From contig JAJYWQ010000058.1 of NCBI GenBank assembly GCA_021791415.1, positions 1 through 64,000 on the forward strand: a stretch of 64,000 bases of DNA, read 5' to 3'. How positions within the stretch are numbered: position 1 is the first letter of the stretch; every line of letters starts with the position of its first letter. The stretch comes from a bacterium. Its GTDB lineage: Bacteria > Chloroflexota > Dormibacteria > Aeolococcales > Bog-877. Of the stretch, positions 1 through 7,366 are shown piece by piece. The position numbers and the translations under genes are program-made. The notes under the pieces were generated by a model. It ran no database searches. It saw only the letters and a program-made list of their open reading frames with translations, and was not told the DNA's origin.

Positions 1-9
1 CGTCGGCTC
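1..9 (+). repeat. Left attachment-site copy: last bases of a tRNA-Thr gene
   Basis: The first nine bases, CGTCGGCTC, equal the 3' acceptor end of the tRNA half at 2548-2594 plus one base, and the match ends at base 10. The simplest reading is that an intact tRNA-Thr lies just left of the window and this is the left end of an integrated element. The match seen is short, so this is an inference supported by the adjoining integrase. Confidence 0.5.
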
Positions 10-71
10 CATATTTGATCGCAAAGTTGGGTCGCCAGCAGTCGCCAGAGACCGTGAAAGGTCGTTCCGTG

Positions 72-90
72 AGTGGTCAACTAAGTGGTC
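72..90 (+). repeat. 19-bp direct repeat, left copy (candidate integrase arm site)
   Basis: AGTGGTCAACTAAGTGGTC occurs here and again at 2490-2508. Inside it AGTGGTC appears twice, 12 bases apart. Short direct repeats just inside both ends of an element are the usual form of arm-type integrase sites; that role is inferred. Confidence 0.7.
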
Positions 91-1259
91 CAACCCCACT
101 TCGGGCTCTGGGCCAAGCAGCCTCCCGAGCCGGTCGGCGGCGTCCCGCTCGAGCGCGTCAGCCACGCCGCCGTAATGACGGCTGGTGAGAGCGACGCTGG
201 AGTGACCGAGTTTGCGGCTGACCACAGAGATATCCGCTCCCGATGCCAGCATGAGCGCCCCGTGGGCGTCCCTCAGGGCGTGCCAGGGAAACTTCGGCAG
301 GGCCGCTTTCTGGAGCGCGTCCGGGAAGAGGTGGGTGAGGCTGGTACCACTCCGAGGCGCTCCCTTCGTCGTGGTGAACTCGAGGCCGGGGATCGGCTGG
401 TGCCAGCGCGCCCCAGCCGCAAGCTGGGCTTCGAGCTGGGTCTGGCGCTCAGCGCCCCTACACCCACTTCCGGGAGGGCGACAACGCGCCTGCTGCTGGC
501 GGACTTGGGCTCAACCAAGTGGTAGGCTCCAGCGATCCGCTGAAGTTCCATCCGCACTGAGAGGCTTCAACGCTCGAAGTCGATATCCTCCCAACGGAGC
601 CCGAGTTGCTCGCCTTGGCGTAGACCCGTGGTGATCGCCACGGCCACTAGCCGTTGCAGGCCGGGATTGGGACAGGCATCCAAGACCGACCGCAGCTGCT
701 CTGGTGACAGCACCACTGGCTGCGGCGGTGCGAGGTGGGGAGGATCGGCCAGCTTCGCGACGTTGCGGGCCACCTGGCCCCACTGCTCAGCGTCGGCCAA
801 CGCCGCCCGCAAGACTGCCCTGCTATGCGCCGCCGTCCTCGGGCTCAACCCGTCCTGCTGTACCTGAGCCATCATGCGGGACACGTCCGCCGGGCTCAGC
901 TTGGCGAGCCGGATGGCTCCGAGTTGGGGGATCAGTTGGCGCTCGGCGAGCTGGCGGAAGCGTGTGAAGCTGGATGGCCGAAGCCGGGGCTCGACCACCT
1001 GGAGCCACTCGGCGAGGAAGTTGCCGACCGTAATGCGCTCATCGACCACCGGCTGGCCCTCGTCGAGCTGTCTTCGGAGTTGGCGCAGTTTGAGCACCAC
1101 ATCCTGTCGGGTGCAGCCATAGACCGATCTGGCCCGGTGCTTTCCCCTCTCCCACCCGAGCTCAATGCGGCCCTCCCAACGGCCGTCGGCTCGGAGCCGA
1201 ATGGTCCCCTCGCCCTGACCTCCGCGGCGGGTCATTGCAAGTGGACCGTGGCCTGCCAA

Positions 1260-1590
1260 ATGGTACGCGGGCGCGCGAGAGAGAGGGGTGGTTAGCGGGA
1301 TTTGGCGGCCGGGGCCCTGCTTCCCGCTTCCTCGCCGAGTGGCTCCCGGCTATGGATCCGGGTGCCGACCACCCTTCCGCTGATCGTGTCAGGTAGTGCC
1401 TGTGCTCCTGCCGAAGTCGTCGGTGCGTGATAGGGGCGTCGGGTGCCGGGCTCGACAGTGATGGGGGCGGGCACCCAAATACCTGCCTGGACCCCCGCGA
1501 GAATCCGGTCTAGCTCTTGGTGCCGTCGTGGTGGTGGAAATCCCGTTGGAGAATGAAGCCTATCCTGATGAGCAGACCATACTGGCGGTG
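1260..1590. other. Gap between integrase and toxin gene, no gene recognised
   Basis: Open frames here are shadows without a recognisable family or ribosome binding site. An excisionase gene is often found in this position beside an integrase, but none could be identified. Confidence 0.5.
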
Positions 1591-1596
1591 TATACT
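1591..1596 (+). promoter_or_regulatory. -10 element of the toxin-antitoxin operon
   Basis: TATACT ends exactly six bases before the ATG at 1603, so transcription would start at or next to the start codon. No good -35 is visible. The same spacing recurs at other genes in the window. Confidence 0.55.
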
Positions 1597-1602
1597 CGGC
1601 GT

Positions 1603-1866
1603 ATGGATAGCGGTCCGGTCGCGTGGGACGCGGCCAACCGCAAGCACCTGGGCCGGGCTCACCCGGAACGAAACATAACCCTGGACGAGATTGAAGAGGC
1701 CATGACCGATCCGGATCGAGTCGATGAACCAGACCCGCAGCGGGAACCCGTCCGGGTATTGCGGGGCCGTACACGCGCTGGGCGCTTGCTCTATGTGGCC
1801 TATGTCCCGCTCTCATCGGGCCGGTACCCAGTTCATGCGCACGCCATTGGGAGGCGGGGACGATGA
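1603..1866 (+). CDS. BrnT-like toxin
   Basis: 87-residue protein from the ATG at 1603. An earlier start at 1528 is open but has no ribosome binding site and would cross the TATACT box. The pattern AWDAANRKHL, a short helix (TLDEIEEAM), then a two-strand GRTRAGRLLYVAYV core and a YPVHAHAIGRR tail resembles the BrnT/DUF4258 group of small RNase-like toxins. Its stop overlaps the start of the next gene, a ribbon-helix-helix protein, which is the BrnT-then-BrnA order. Toxin activity is inferred from family resemblance and position. It lies inside the decayed integrative element. Confidence 0.6.
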   Translation: MDSGPVAWDAANRKHLGRAHPERNITLDEIEEAMTDPDRVDEPDPQREPVRVLRGRTRAGRLLYVAYVPLSSGRYPVHAHAIGRRGR

Positions 1867-2135
1867 CCAACGACCGAGCGATTGGGCAACGGTTCGGTCC
1901 AGAGGCACATCAGTATGACCCCTACGAGGGAATGACTGGTGATGAGTTCGTGGCTGAGGTGGAAGCGGCTTTCACTGCGGCGCGGAAGCATCAACGGGCC
2001 ATCTCGTTGAAGCTGCCGGAGGAGCTACTTGAGCGGACCAAGGCCGAGGCGTCGCGGCACGGGCTCCCGTATCAGACGTTCATCAAGGTGGTGCTGGAGA
2101 AGAGCTTGGACCGGCTGGGCCGGGGCCGAGTTTGA
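1863..2135 (+). CDS. Ribbon-helix-helix antitoxin (BrnA/CopG-like)
   Basis: 90-residue protein whose ATG overlaps the toxin stop (ATGA). The C-terminal half, from about residue 45, reads ISLKLPEELLERTKAEA then GLPYQTFIKVVLEKSL, a strand-helix-helix of the CopG/Arc type that binds operator DNA as a dimer. The N-terminal half is acidic and would be the toxin-binding part. Expected role: neutralise the upstream BrnT-like toxin and repress the operon from the promoter at 1591. The RHH fold is clear; the pairing is inferred from translational coupling. Confidence 0.7.
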   Translation: MTNDRAIGQRFGPEAHQYDPYEGMTGDEFVAEVEAAFTAARKHQRAISLKLPEELLERTKAEASRHGLPYQTFIKVVLEKSLDRLGRGRV

Positions 2136-2137
2136 CC

Positions 2138-2416
2138 GTGAAAGCACCACGGATGAGCGCCTACTTGGCAGCTGAGCCCTTGCACGGGCACCCGGTGGTG
2201 CTGGAGCGCTCGCGAACCGGACTCGGGGCCTACGCGCCGGACCATCCGGGATGCGTTGCCATGGGGCCGACGGTGGCCGTGACCTTGGAGCGCATGGCTG
2301 GAGACATAGCCGCCCACTTGGCCGGGATGTGTGAGGATGGCGAGCCCATCCCGGAGCCCTCGGCCAGTGTCGCCATCGTAAGGCCAGCGGCTTCCCGAGG
2401 CGAGTCGTCCGTCTAG
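2138..2416 (+). CDS. HicB-like protein
   Basis: 92 residues from the GTG at 2138 (a TTG at 2132 overlapping the previous stop is the alternative). The segment VVLERSRTGLGAYAPDHPGC, then a helix and GEPIPEP, is the pattern of the partial RNase-H fold of HicB antitoxins, which usually pair with HicA. No HicA-type double-stranded RNA-binding toxin is adjacent, and the C-terminus lacks an obvious DNA-binding domain. It may be an orphan antitoxin or a third member of the toxin-antitoxin operon, since it is co-directional with no gap. Confidence 0.65.
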   Translation: MKAPRMSAYLAAEPLHGHPVVLERSRTGLGAYAPDHPGCVAMGPTVAVTLERMAGDIAAHLAGMCEDGEPIPEPSASVAIVRPAASRGESSV

Positions 2417-2489
2417 CGTCGGCCGATGTGGCGCTGAGGCCGCCAAGCCCAGTGAGACGGGGGCGATGTACTGGCGATAGGCGGCCGCT

Positions 2490-2508
2490 AGTGGTCAACT
2501 AAGTGGTC
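2490..2508 (+). repeat. 19-bp direct repeat, right copy (candidate integrase arm site)
   Basis: Exact second copy of the 19-mer at 72-90, lying 40 bases inside the displaced tRNA half. It marks the right end of the element. Confidence 0.7.
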
Positions 2509-2547
2509 ATGGCACTTCGGAGCAACATGGCACTGATCGCAGAGACG

Positions 2548-2594
2548 GCGGTTTCGTAAACCGCTGGCCGGGAGTTCGAATCTCCCCGTCGGCT
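2548..2594 (+). tRNA. Partial tRNA-Thr(CGT), 3' half only (right attachment site)
   Basis: The anticodon arm (stem GCGGT/ACCGC around loop TTCGTAA, anticodon CGT at 2555-2557), variable region, T arm (GGGAG TTCGAAT CTCCC) and 3' acceptor strand CGTCGGC are present. There is no D arm or 5' acceptor strand upstream, so it cannot be a functional tRNA. Integrases that use tRNA genes typically recombine from the anticodon loop to the 3' end, which matches this fragment. Confidence 0.8.
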
Positions 2595-2713
2595 CTCTAG
2601 TCTGATCTCAGTGGGTACCGCTGGATCACTGGCCCGGCGCGTTCGCGTCCTACCGCAGTTCTCAGCCCTCAAGTGCCGAACGCTCTCGGTTAGACCGCCT
2701 GATGGCCAGCGGC

Positions 2714-3919
2714 TCAGAGCGAGTCGAGGAATCGGCGAACCGCGAGGTTCCACGCCTCGGGATCCTCGAAATAAGGGGAGTGGCCGCACCCGCTTAGTTC
2801 CACGATCCGGCTATTGGGTAGCAGGCCGGCGAGCGCCCGGACTGCAGGCGGGGCGATGAGGGTGTCGCCGTCGCCAACCAGGCAAAGCACCGGCATGGTC
2901 AGGCGGGCCGCCTCTGACTCGTCGTGGCTGACCTGTATCAACCGCGGGAACATGACGGCCGGATCTGCGCCGCCCATGCCCCCCAGAGACTGGTAAAGGT
3001 GCGCACGTTCGGGATGGCGTTCGCTGAAGGCCTTCCCAAGCGCCCGGTGCGCGCCGAGCACCTCCGGGGCCTCGAAGCGGGCGGCGGGCCCGCGGTCCCA
3101 CGCGACCTCTATCGCGGGTGAGGTGATGCCCCCTAGGGTGTCCGCGAGCACGAGGCTGCGCGCCAGCCCCGGACGGGCGAGCGCAACCCCTACAGTCGTC
3201 CAACCGCCCATGGACTGGCCGACTAGGTCCGCTCTGTCCACTCCAAGATGGTCTAGGACCGCCAGCAGGTCACCGACGGCGACCTCCGGACCCGAGAGCC
3301 CGGCGAGGTCGCTGGAGCGGCCATAACCACGGTGGTCCCACGTGATCACCTTGCGGTCCGCAGCGAAAGGTGCCACCTGCTGGTACCACACGGCGTGATT
3401 CCCGCCGGCGCCGTGGCTCAAAACCATTGGCACCCCTCCCTCACCCACGACCTCGAAGTAGATCTGCTCCCCTCCACTTTCCACGAACCCCGTGCGGCGG
3501 GGGAGCGCTTTCGAGGCGCCAGTTGCGTCCGCCCGGGCGGCCCGGCTCCGGACCGCGACGCAGTCCATCTCCACCCTTGCGCCCAGCACCAGTTCCACCC
3601 CGCCGACGGCGATCCGAGCCGGCGGGGTCTCGCGGAAGAATGCGCTGTACGCCTCGTTCATCGCCGCGAACTCGGCCATGTCGGCCATGTACACGTTCAC
3701 CTTCACCACGTCGTCCCAGGTGGCTCCAGCGGCACGGAGGATCTGATTGATATTGACGAGCGTCTGGGTGGTCTCGGCCCTGATGCCGCCGGGGACGAGC
3801 GACGGGCCATCGGCGCCGATCGTCCCGGACACGTGTATCACGTCGCCCGCCACGCCGGCATGCGAGAACTGCGGCAGCCGTCCCAGGCCCTCAACTACGA
3901 GGCGCTCAACCCTGCTCAT
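2714..3919 (-). CDS. RidA-family domain fused to an alpha/beta hydrolase
   Basis: 401 residues in two domains. Residues 1-125 form a RidA/YjgF unit, with Arg102 in TPPARIAV and Glu118 in RVEMDC at the places of the RidA imine-hydrolysis residues. From about 145 to 401 there is an alpha/beta hydrolase with Ser236 in GQSMGG, an acid in GDGDT (near 352) and His380 in GCGHSP, so the triad looks complete. AAGGA precedes the ATG by seven bases. RidA normally hydrolyses reactive enamines and imines; the hydrolase probably cleaves an ester, amide or C-C bond. The fusion suggests consecutive steps on one substrate, which cannot be named. Confidence 0.85.
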   Translation of the reverse strand: MSRVERLVVEGLGRLPQFSHAGVAGDVIHVSGTIGADGPSLVPGGIRAETTQTLVNINQILRAAGATWDDVVKVNVYMADMAEFAAMNEAYSAFFRETPPARIAVGGVELVLGARVEMDCVAVRSRAARADATGASKALPRRTGFVESGGEQIYFEVVGEGGVPMVLSHGAGGNHAVWYQQVAPFAADRKVITWDHRGYGRSSDLAGLSGPEVAVGDLLAVLDHLGVDRADLVGQSMGGWTTVGVALARPGLARSLVLADTLGGITSPAIEVAWDRGPAARFEAPEVLGAHRALGKAFSERHPERAHLYQSLGGMGGADPAVMFPRLIQVSHDESEAARLTMPVLCLVGDGDTLIAPPAVRALAGLLPNSRIVELSGCGHSPYFEDPEAWNLAVRRFLDSL

Positions 3920-4617
3920 CGGGCCATCCTTGCACCGCGGGACCGTTCACGCTCGTGTCGCGCGTCGCGGTGCCGGTGACTATCGACCGCGAGTCGAATG
4001 GCCGCGATCCAACTGCTGGTGGGAGTTCCAGGTCGTGACTCCCGGTGACGGCAAGTACCGCCATCGACGGGAGCGCGGACCCGAGTTCCACGAGCCGCAG
4101 TGTACCGGGCCAGGACGCAGTTTGCGGCACCACGGACGGGCGGCAAACTGAGTGCATCCATCCCGGATCCCTCGTCACCCGCGCCGCGAACTCGGCGCTC
4201 CACAATCTCGCCGCAGTGCGCGGCCAGTGATGGCCGACCTTCCCGTCTACAAGGCCCAGTGGCCGGAGTCACCTCTACCGCGCGGCACGGCTATCGGAGT
4301 CGGTTAGGGCGGTGCGCCGGGGCCCGGAACCGGCGATCCGAAGTGCGTCACCAGGAGGGTCCGCAACCTCGCTGTGGACCGGACCGTGGCACGCGCCTGT
4401 GTGTGGAGGACGCTCTGGGGCGACCGGTAGCAGGGCGCAGCGCCCACCGGCCGCCAGATCGCCGCGAGTCCGACATCCCGCGGGACGGGTTCGCGGCAGC
4501 GGGCCTCGGTGCGGCCGGAGCGAGGCGGTCATCCCGCGAGTCACCACTATTCCACGTCCGACCGGCTCGGCCGAGGTGCAGTCCCCAGTCCGCCCCGGAG
4601 GCAGGGGGAGATGCGAC
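3920..4617. other. 698-bp region without a recognisable gene
   Basis: Several frames are open on both strands because the GC content is high, but none shows a known motif, a good ribosome binding site or a convincing start. It separates two genes on the minus strand. No tRNA, repeat or clear terminator was found. Confidence 0.5.
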
Positions 4618-5844
4618 TCAGATGTCCTGGAGCCCGGAGATCAACCGGTCCACGTCAGCGTGGTCGTTGTAGTGGACCAGCCCGGCACGTACCGCACCCT
4701 GGGGCTGAAGTCCCAGCGCCCGCGTTATCTCATAGGCATAGTTGTCCCCACTCCACACATTGACACCCCGTGCCGCTAGAAGGGACGCGACGCCGTCGGG
4801 AGTGTGCCCTGCCACGGTGAAATAGGCCGTTGGGGCGCGCCGGACGGCTCGACCGAAGACGGTGATCCCAGGCATCTCCAACAGGGCCCCGAGCAGGACT
4901 TTGAAGAGGCGTTCCTCACTCGCCTCGACCGCGGCCATGGCCCGAAGGATCCGCTGCCGGCGCGACCCGGGGGCCGTACCTGCCAGGCCGGCCAGATGCT
5001 CGACCGCGGCCGTCACCCCGGCGTAGTCGGCGAATGGTGGCGTCCCCAGCTGGAAGCGGTCCGGAACACTGTCGCTGGCGGGGAGCAACTTATCGGGCCT
5101 AAAGCGATCGAGAAGGTCAGGCGGAGCCACCAGGGCGGCCACATGCGGCCCGCACCACTTGTACGCCGAGGTGACATAGAAGTCAGCTCCCAGGCTTTGG
5201 ACGTCCACCGGGGAGTGAGGGGTGGCGTGGACCCCGTCCACGTAGGTCAAGGCCCCTTCGCGGTGGGCAATGGCGCTGATACCGGAGACGTCAGGTCGGG
5301 TGCCGAGGACGTTGCTGGCGGCGGTGACCGCCACCAGTCTGGTCCTAGGGCCGACCAGTCTTTCGTACTGCTCCAGCGGGAGCTCCCCGGAGTCGAGGTC
5401 CACCTCCGCCACCCGCACCGTGGCACCGGCCCGGGACGCAGCCTGCACCCAAGGGCGGAAGTTGCCGTCGTGCTCCAACCGCGATATGACGATCTCGTCG
5501 CCGGGCGACCACTCGCGGGCCAGCAGGTCGGAGAACTTGTAGGTGAGCGACGTCATGCTGGGGCCCATCACGACGCCTTGGGGATCCCCACCGACCAGGT
5601 CGGCGACCGCTTGCCGGCACTCGGCGACCAGGTAGTTAGCGTGCTGGCTGGCTGGGAAGAAGCCGTCGGTGTTGCTGAGACCATGCCGATAGGCGCCCGC
5701 GATCGCCGAGATCACCGCTGCCGGCGTCTGGGTGCCCGCGGCTGCGTCCAGGTAGGCACGGCCATCCGCCAGCGCGGGGAACTCCGTCCGGATGGCGCGA
5801 GTGTCAAGTTCGGTGGTGTCGTTGATCATGTGCCTCCCCGGCAT
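4618..5844 (-). CDS. Cysteine desulfurase-like class V aminotransferase
   Basis: PLP-dependent fold-type I enzyme, 408 residues from the ATG at 5844, chosen because GGAGG sits eight bases upstream; an ATG at 5829 is possible. Visible are the N-terminal FPALADGRAYLDAAAGTQ block, the SRLEHDGNFRPW block, the cofactor Asp/His segment YVDGVHATPH and the lysine in SAYKWCGPH that should bind PLP. The sequence fits the cysteine desulfurase-like VC1184 subgroup better than IscS or SufS, and no Fe-S assembly genes are adjacent. The substrate is unknown. A TAGAAT box at 5865-5870 is a plausible promoter. It is divergent from folE. Confidence 0.8.
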   Translation of the reverse strand: MPGRHMINDTTELDTRAIRTEFPALADGRAYLDAAAGTQTPAAVISAIAGAYRHGLSNTDGFFPASQHANYLVAECRQAVADLVGGDPQGVVMGPSMTSLTYKFSDLLAREWSPGDEIVISRLEHDGNFRPWVQAASRAGATVRVAEVDLDSGELPLEQYERLVGPRTRLVAVTAASNVLGTRPDVSGISAIAHREGALTYVDGVHATPHSPVDVQSLGADFYVTSAYKWCGPHVAALVAPPDLLDRFRPDKLLPASDSVPDRFQLGTPPFADYAGVTAAVEHLAGLAGTAPGSRRQRILRAMAAVEASEERLFKVLLGALLEMPGITVFGRAVRRAPTAYFTVAGHTPDGVASLLAARGVNVWSGDNYAYEITRALGLQPQGAVRAGLVHYNDHADVDRLISGLQDI

Positions 5845-5864
5845 CCGTATGGCCTCCCACTTCG

Positions 5865-5870
5865 ATTCTA
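5865..5870 (-). promoter_or_regulatory. -10 element of the aminotransferase gene
   Basis: TAGAAT on the minus strand, 20 bases before the ATG at 5844. No convincing -35 is visible. Confidence 0.4.
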
Positions 5871-5971
5871 GGAGGGCGGCATCGCGCCCACGCGGCGAAA
5901 GTGGCCCGGGCCAGGAGCGGTGCCGGAAGGGGCGCCGTGGGTAGACCGGGGAGTACACAACACCCGAGACC

Positions 5972-5977
5972 TAGAAT
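5972..5977 (+). promoter_or_regulatory. -10 element of the folE operon
   Basis: TAGAAT on the plus strand, about 40 bases before the folE start, divergent from the aminotransferase promoter. No clear -35. Confidence 0.4.
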
Positions 5978-6016
5978 CCGTGTTGGAGGTGGACCTCTGG
6001 CTGGTGTGCGCCGGCC

Positions 6017-6706
6017 GTGCCTGATCGCCCGCGGAGTTGGGAGTCTCACGTGGAACCGGAGCTCGACGAGGACCTGGACGGTGTACCCACGGCCGGAGGC
6101 GTGCGCGCGCTGAGCCCGGCGAGGTGGGCGGAGCTCCAAGCTCACTCCGCCGCCATACTCTCGGGGTTGGGGCTCGACTTGGACACCCCTTCGACCCGGG
6201 ACACGCCCCGACGGTTCCTGCGCGCCCTGTATGACGCCACCTCGGGGTACGATGGAGATCCCAAGCTGCTGACGGTGTTCCCCACCGAGTGCCGCGGAGG
6301 GGCGGACTGCCGCATCAGTCAGATCATCGAGGGGCCAGTCCCCTTCTTTGCCGTCTGCGAGCACCATGCGCTGCCCTTCCATGGGACGGCCCACGTGGCC
6401 TACATCGCCCACGAGCACATAGTCGGCCTGTCCAAGCTGACCCGGTTGGTGCAGGTCTACAGCCGCCGGTTCACCGTTCAGGAGCGAATCGGTCAGGAGA
6501 TCGCCGACTGGATGGTGGAGCATCTCCAGCCCCACGGAGTCGCGGTCCACCTCGAGGCGGCCCACCTCTGCACCCAGATGCGGGGAGTCCGGGATGACCG
6601 CACCCGCACGGCGACGACCTTCTGGCGCGGGGCCTACGAGTCGGACCCGGAACTGCGGAATGACTTCATGGGCACGGTGTGGCAGCACCATCAGACCCAC
6701 CCCTGA
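6017..6706 (+). CDS. folE: GTP cyclohydrolase I
   Basis: Converts GTP to 7,8-dihydroneopterin triphosphate, the first step to folate and other pterins. The 229-residue protein has the zinc-binding CEHHALPF motif, the central HIVGLSKLTRLVQVYSRR block, the RIGQEIADW segment and the second zinc cysteine in HLCTQMRG, so it is a complete type I enzyme. Start GTG 6017; a GTG at 6050 is the alternative, since the first 30 residues lie outside the conserved domain. The next gene overlaps its end by 28 bases. Certain as to family. Confidence 0.95.
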   Translation: MPDRPRSWESHVEPELDEDLDGVPTAGGVRALSPARWAELQAHSAAILSGLGLDLDTPSTRDTPRRFLRALYDATSGYDGDPKLLTVFPTECRGGADCRISQIIEGPVPFFAVCEHHALPFHGTAHVAYIAHEHIVGLSKLTRLVQVYSRRFTVQERIGQEIADWMVEHLQPHGVAVHLEAAHLCTQMRGVRDDRTRTATTFWRGAYESDPELRNDFMGTVWQHHQTHP

Positions 6707-7362
6707 CGGTGGTGGGCGGCGCCACCGGGGCGCTTGGCCGCGCCGTGGTGCTGGAGCTCTCCAGGCGGGGACACCGTGTGGTGGCCATCGGGCGCACCGC
6801 GGCTGACGTCCCTGGTGCGATTCGGACGCTGGCGGCCGACCTGACGGCGCGGGACGGGGCCGAGGCGGTTTTCGGGGAGGTCGGGGCCATGGGAGAGGTG
6901 GACTCCCTGGTGAACGTGGCCGGCGGATTCGCTCCGGGCTCGGTGGTCGAGGGAGCCGACACCGCGCTCCACCAGATGCTGGCCGTGAACCTTGAGACGG
7001 CCTGGTGGAGCTGTCGGGCGGCGGCCCCGCTCCTCACCAGGCATGGGGGTGGGGCCATCGTCAACGTGGCTTCCAGGTCGGCGGTGGGGCCAGCGGGGGG
7101 CGCCGCCGCCTATGCCGTCTCCAAGGCGGCCGTCCTGCGCCTGACCGAGGTGCTGGCCGCCGAGCTGGCGCCGTCCCGAGTCCGGGTGAACGCGGTCCTT
7201 CCCGGCGTGATCGCCACTGCCGCCAACCGAGAGACAATGCCCGCCAAGCGGATGGCAGCCGCCGTGCCACCCGGGGCCCTAGCGGCTGTGATCGCCTTCC
7301 TGATCTCGGACGCCGCCTGGCCGATCAGCGGGGCGCTCATCCCGACCTACGGCTGGAGCTGA
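6679..7362 (+). CDS. Short-chain dehydrogenase/reductase
   Basis: 227-residue classical SDR: nucleotide-binding GGATGALGRAVV, structural NVAGG, catalytic Ser in NVASRSAVG and the YAVSK tyrosine-lysine pair. The C-terminal GALIPTYGWS matches the end of the SDR fold. It starts with GTG inside the folE coding region (28-base overlap), so the two are translationally coupled. With FolE upstream and a RibD-type reductase downstream, a pteridine reductase role is attractive but inferred; a general carbonyl reductase is equally possible from sequence. Confidence 0.85.
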   Translation: MAAPSDPPLTVVGGATGALGRAVVLELSRRGHRVVAIGRTAADVPGAIRTLAADLTARDGAEAVFGEVGAMGEVDSLVNVAGGFAPGSVVEGADTALHQMLAVNLETAWWSCRAAAPLLTRHGGGAIVNVASRSAVGPAGGAAAYAVSKAAVLRLTEVLAAELAPSRVRVNAVLPGVIATAANRETMPAKRMAAAVPPGALAAVIAFLISDAAWPISGALIPTYGWS

Positions 7363-7366
7363 TGGA

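Larger units (their letters stand above)
1..1259 (-). pseudogene. Tyrosine recombinase (phage-type integrase), inactivated
   Basis: The 5' part (1259 to 567, likely ATG at 1235) has the arm-binding region, the SAM-like core-binding domain and the start of the catalytic domain with the first arginine in TTGLRQGE. A TGA at 567-569 follows DIDFER. In the same frame, integrase sequence resumes at once (MELQRIAGAYHLVEPKSAS). A frameshift near 444-452 moves the rest into another frame, where QTQLEAQL, HALRDAHG (H-x-x-R), LGHSS and SRHYGG (nucleophile Tyr) are all readable. That frame has no stop before the window edge. All catalytic motifs survive, so decay looks recent, or one lesion is a sequencing error. 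The gene sits beside the inferred tRNA attachment site, as expected for a site-specific integrase. Confidence 0.85.

Noticed and set aside
2499-2789. Minus-strand open frame with GGDSNSRPAVYETAVSA-like sequence
   Set aside because: This is the antisense reading of the tRNA-Thr half, a well-known false protein.
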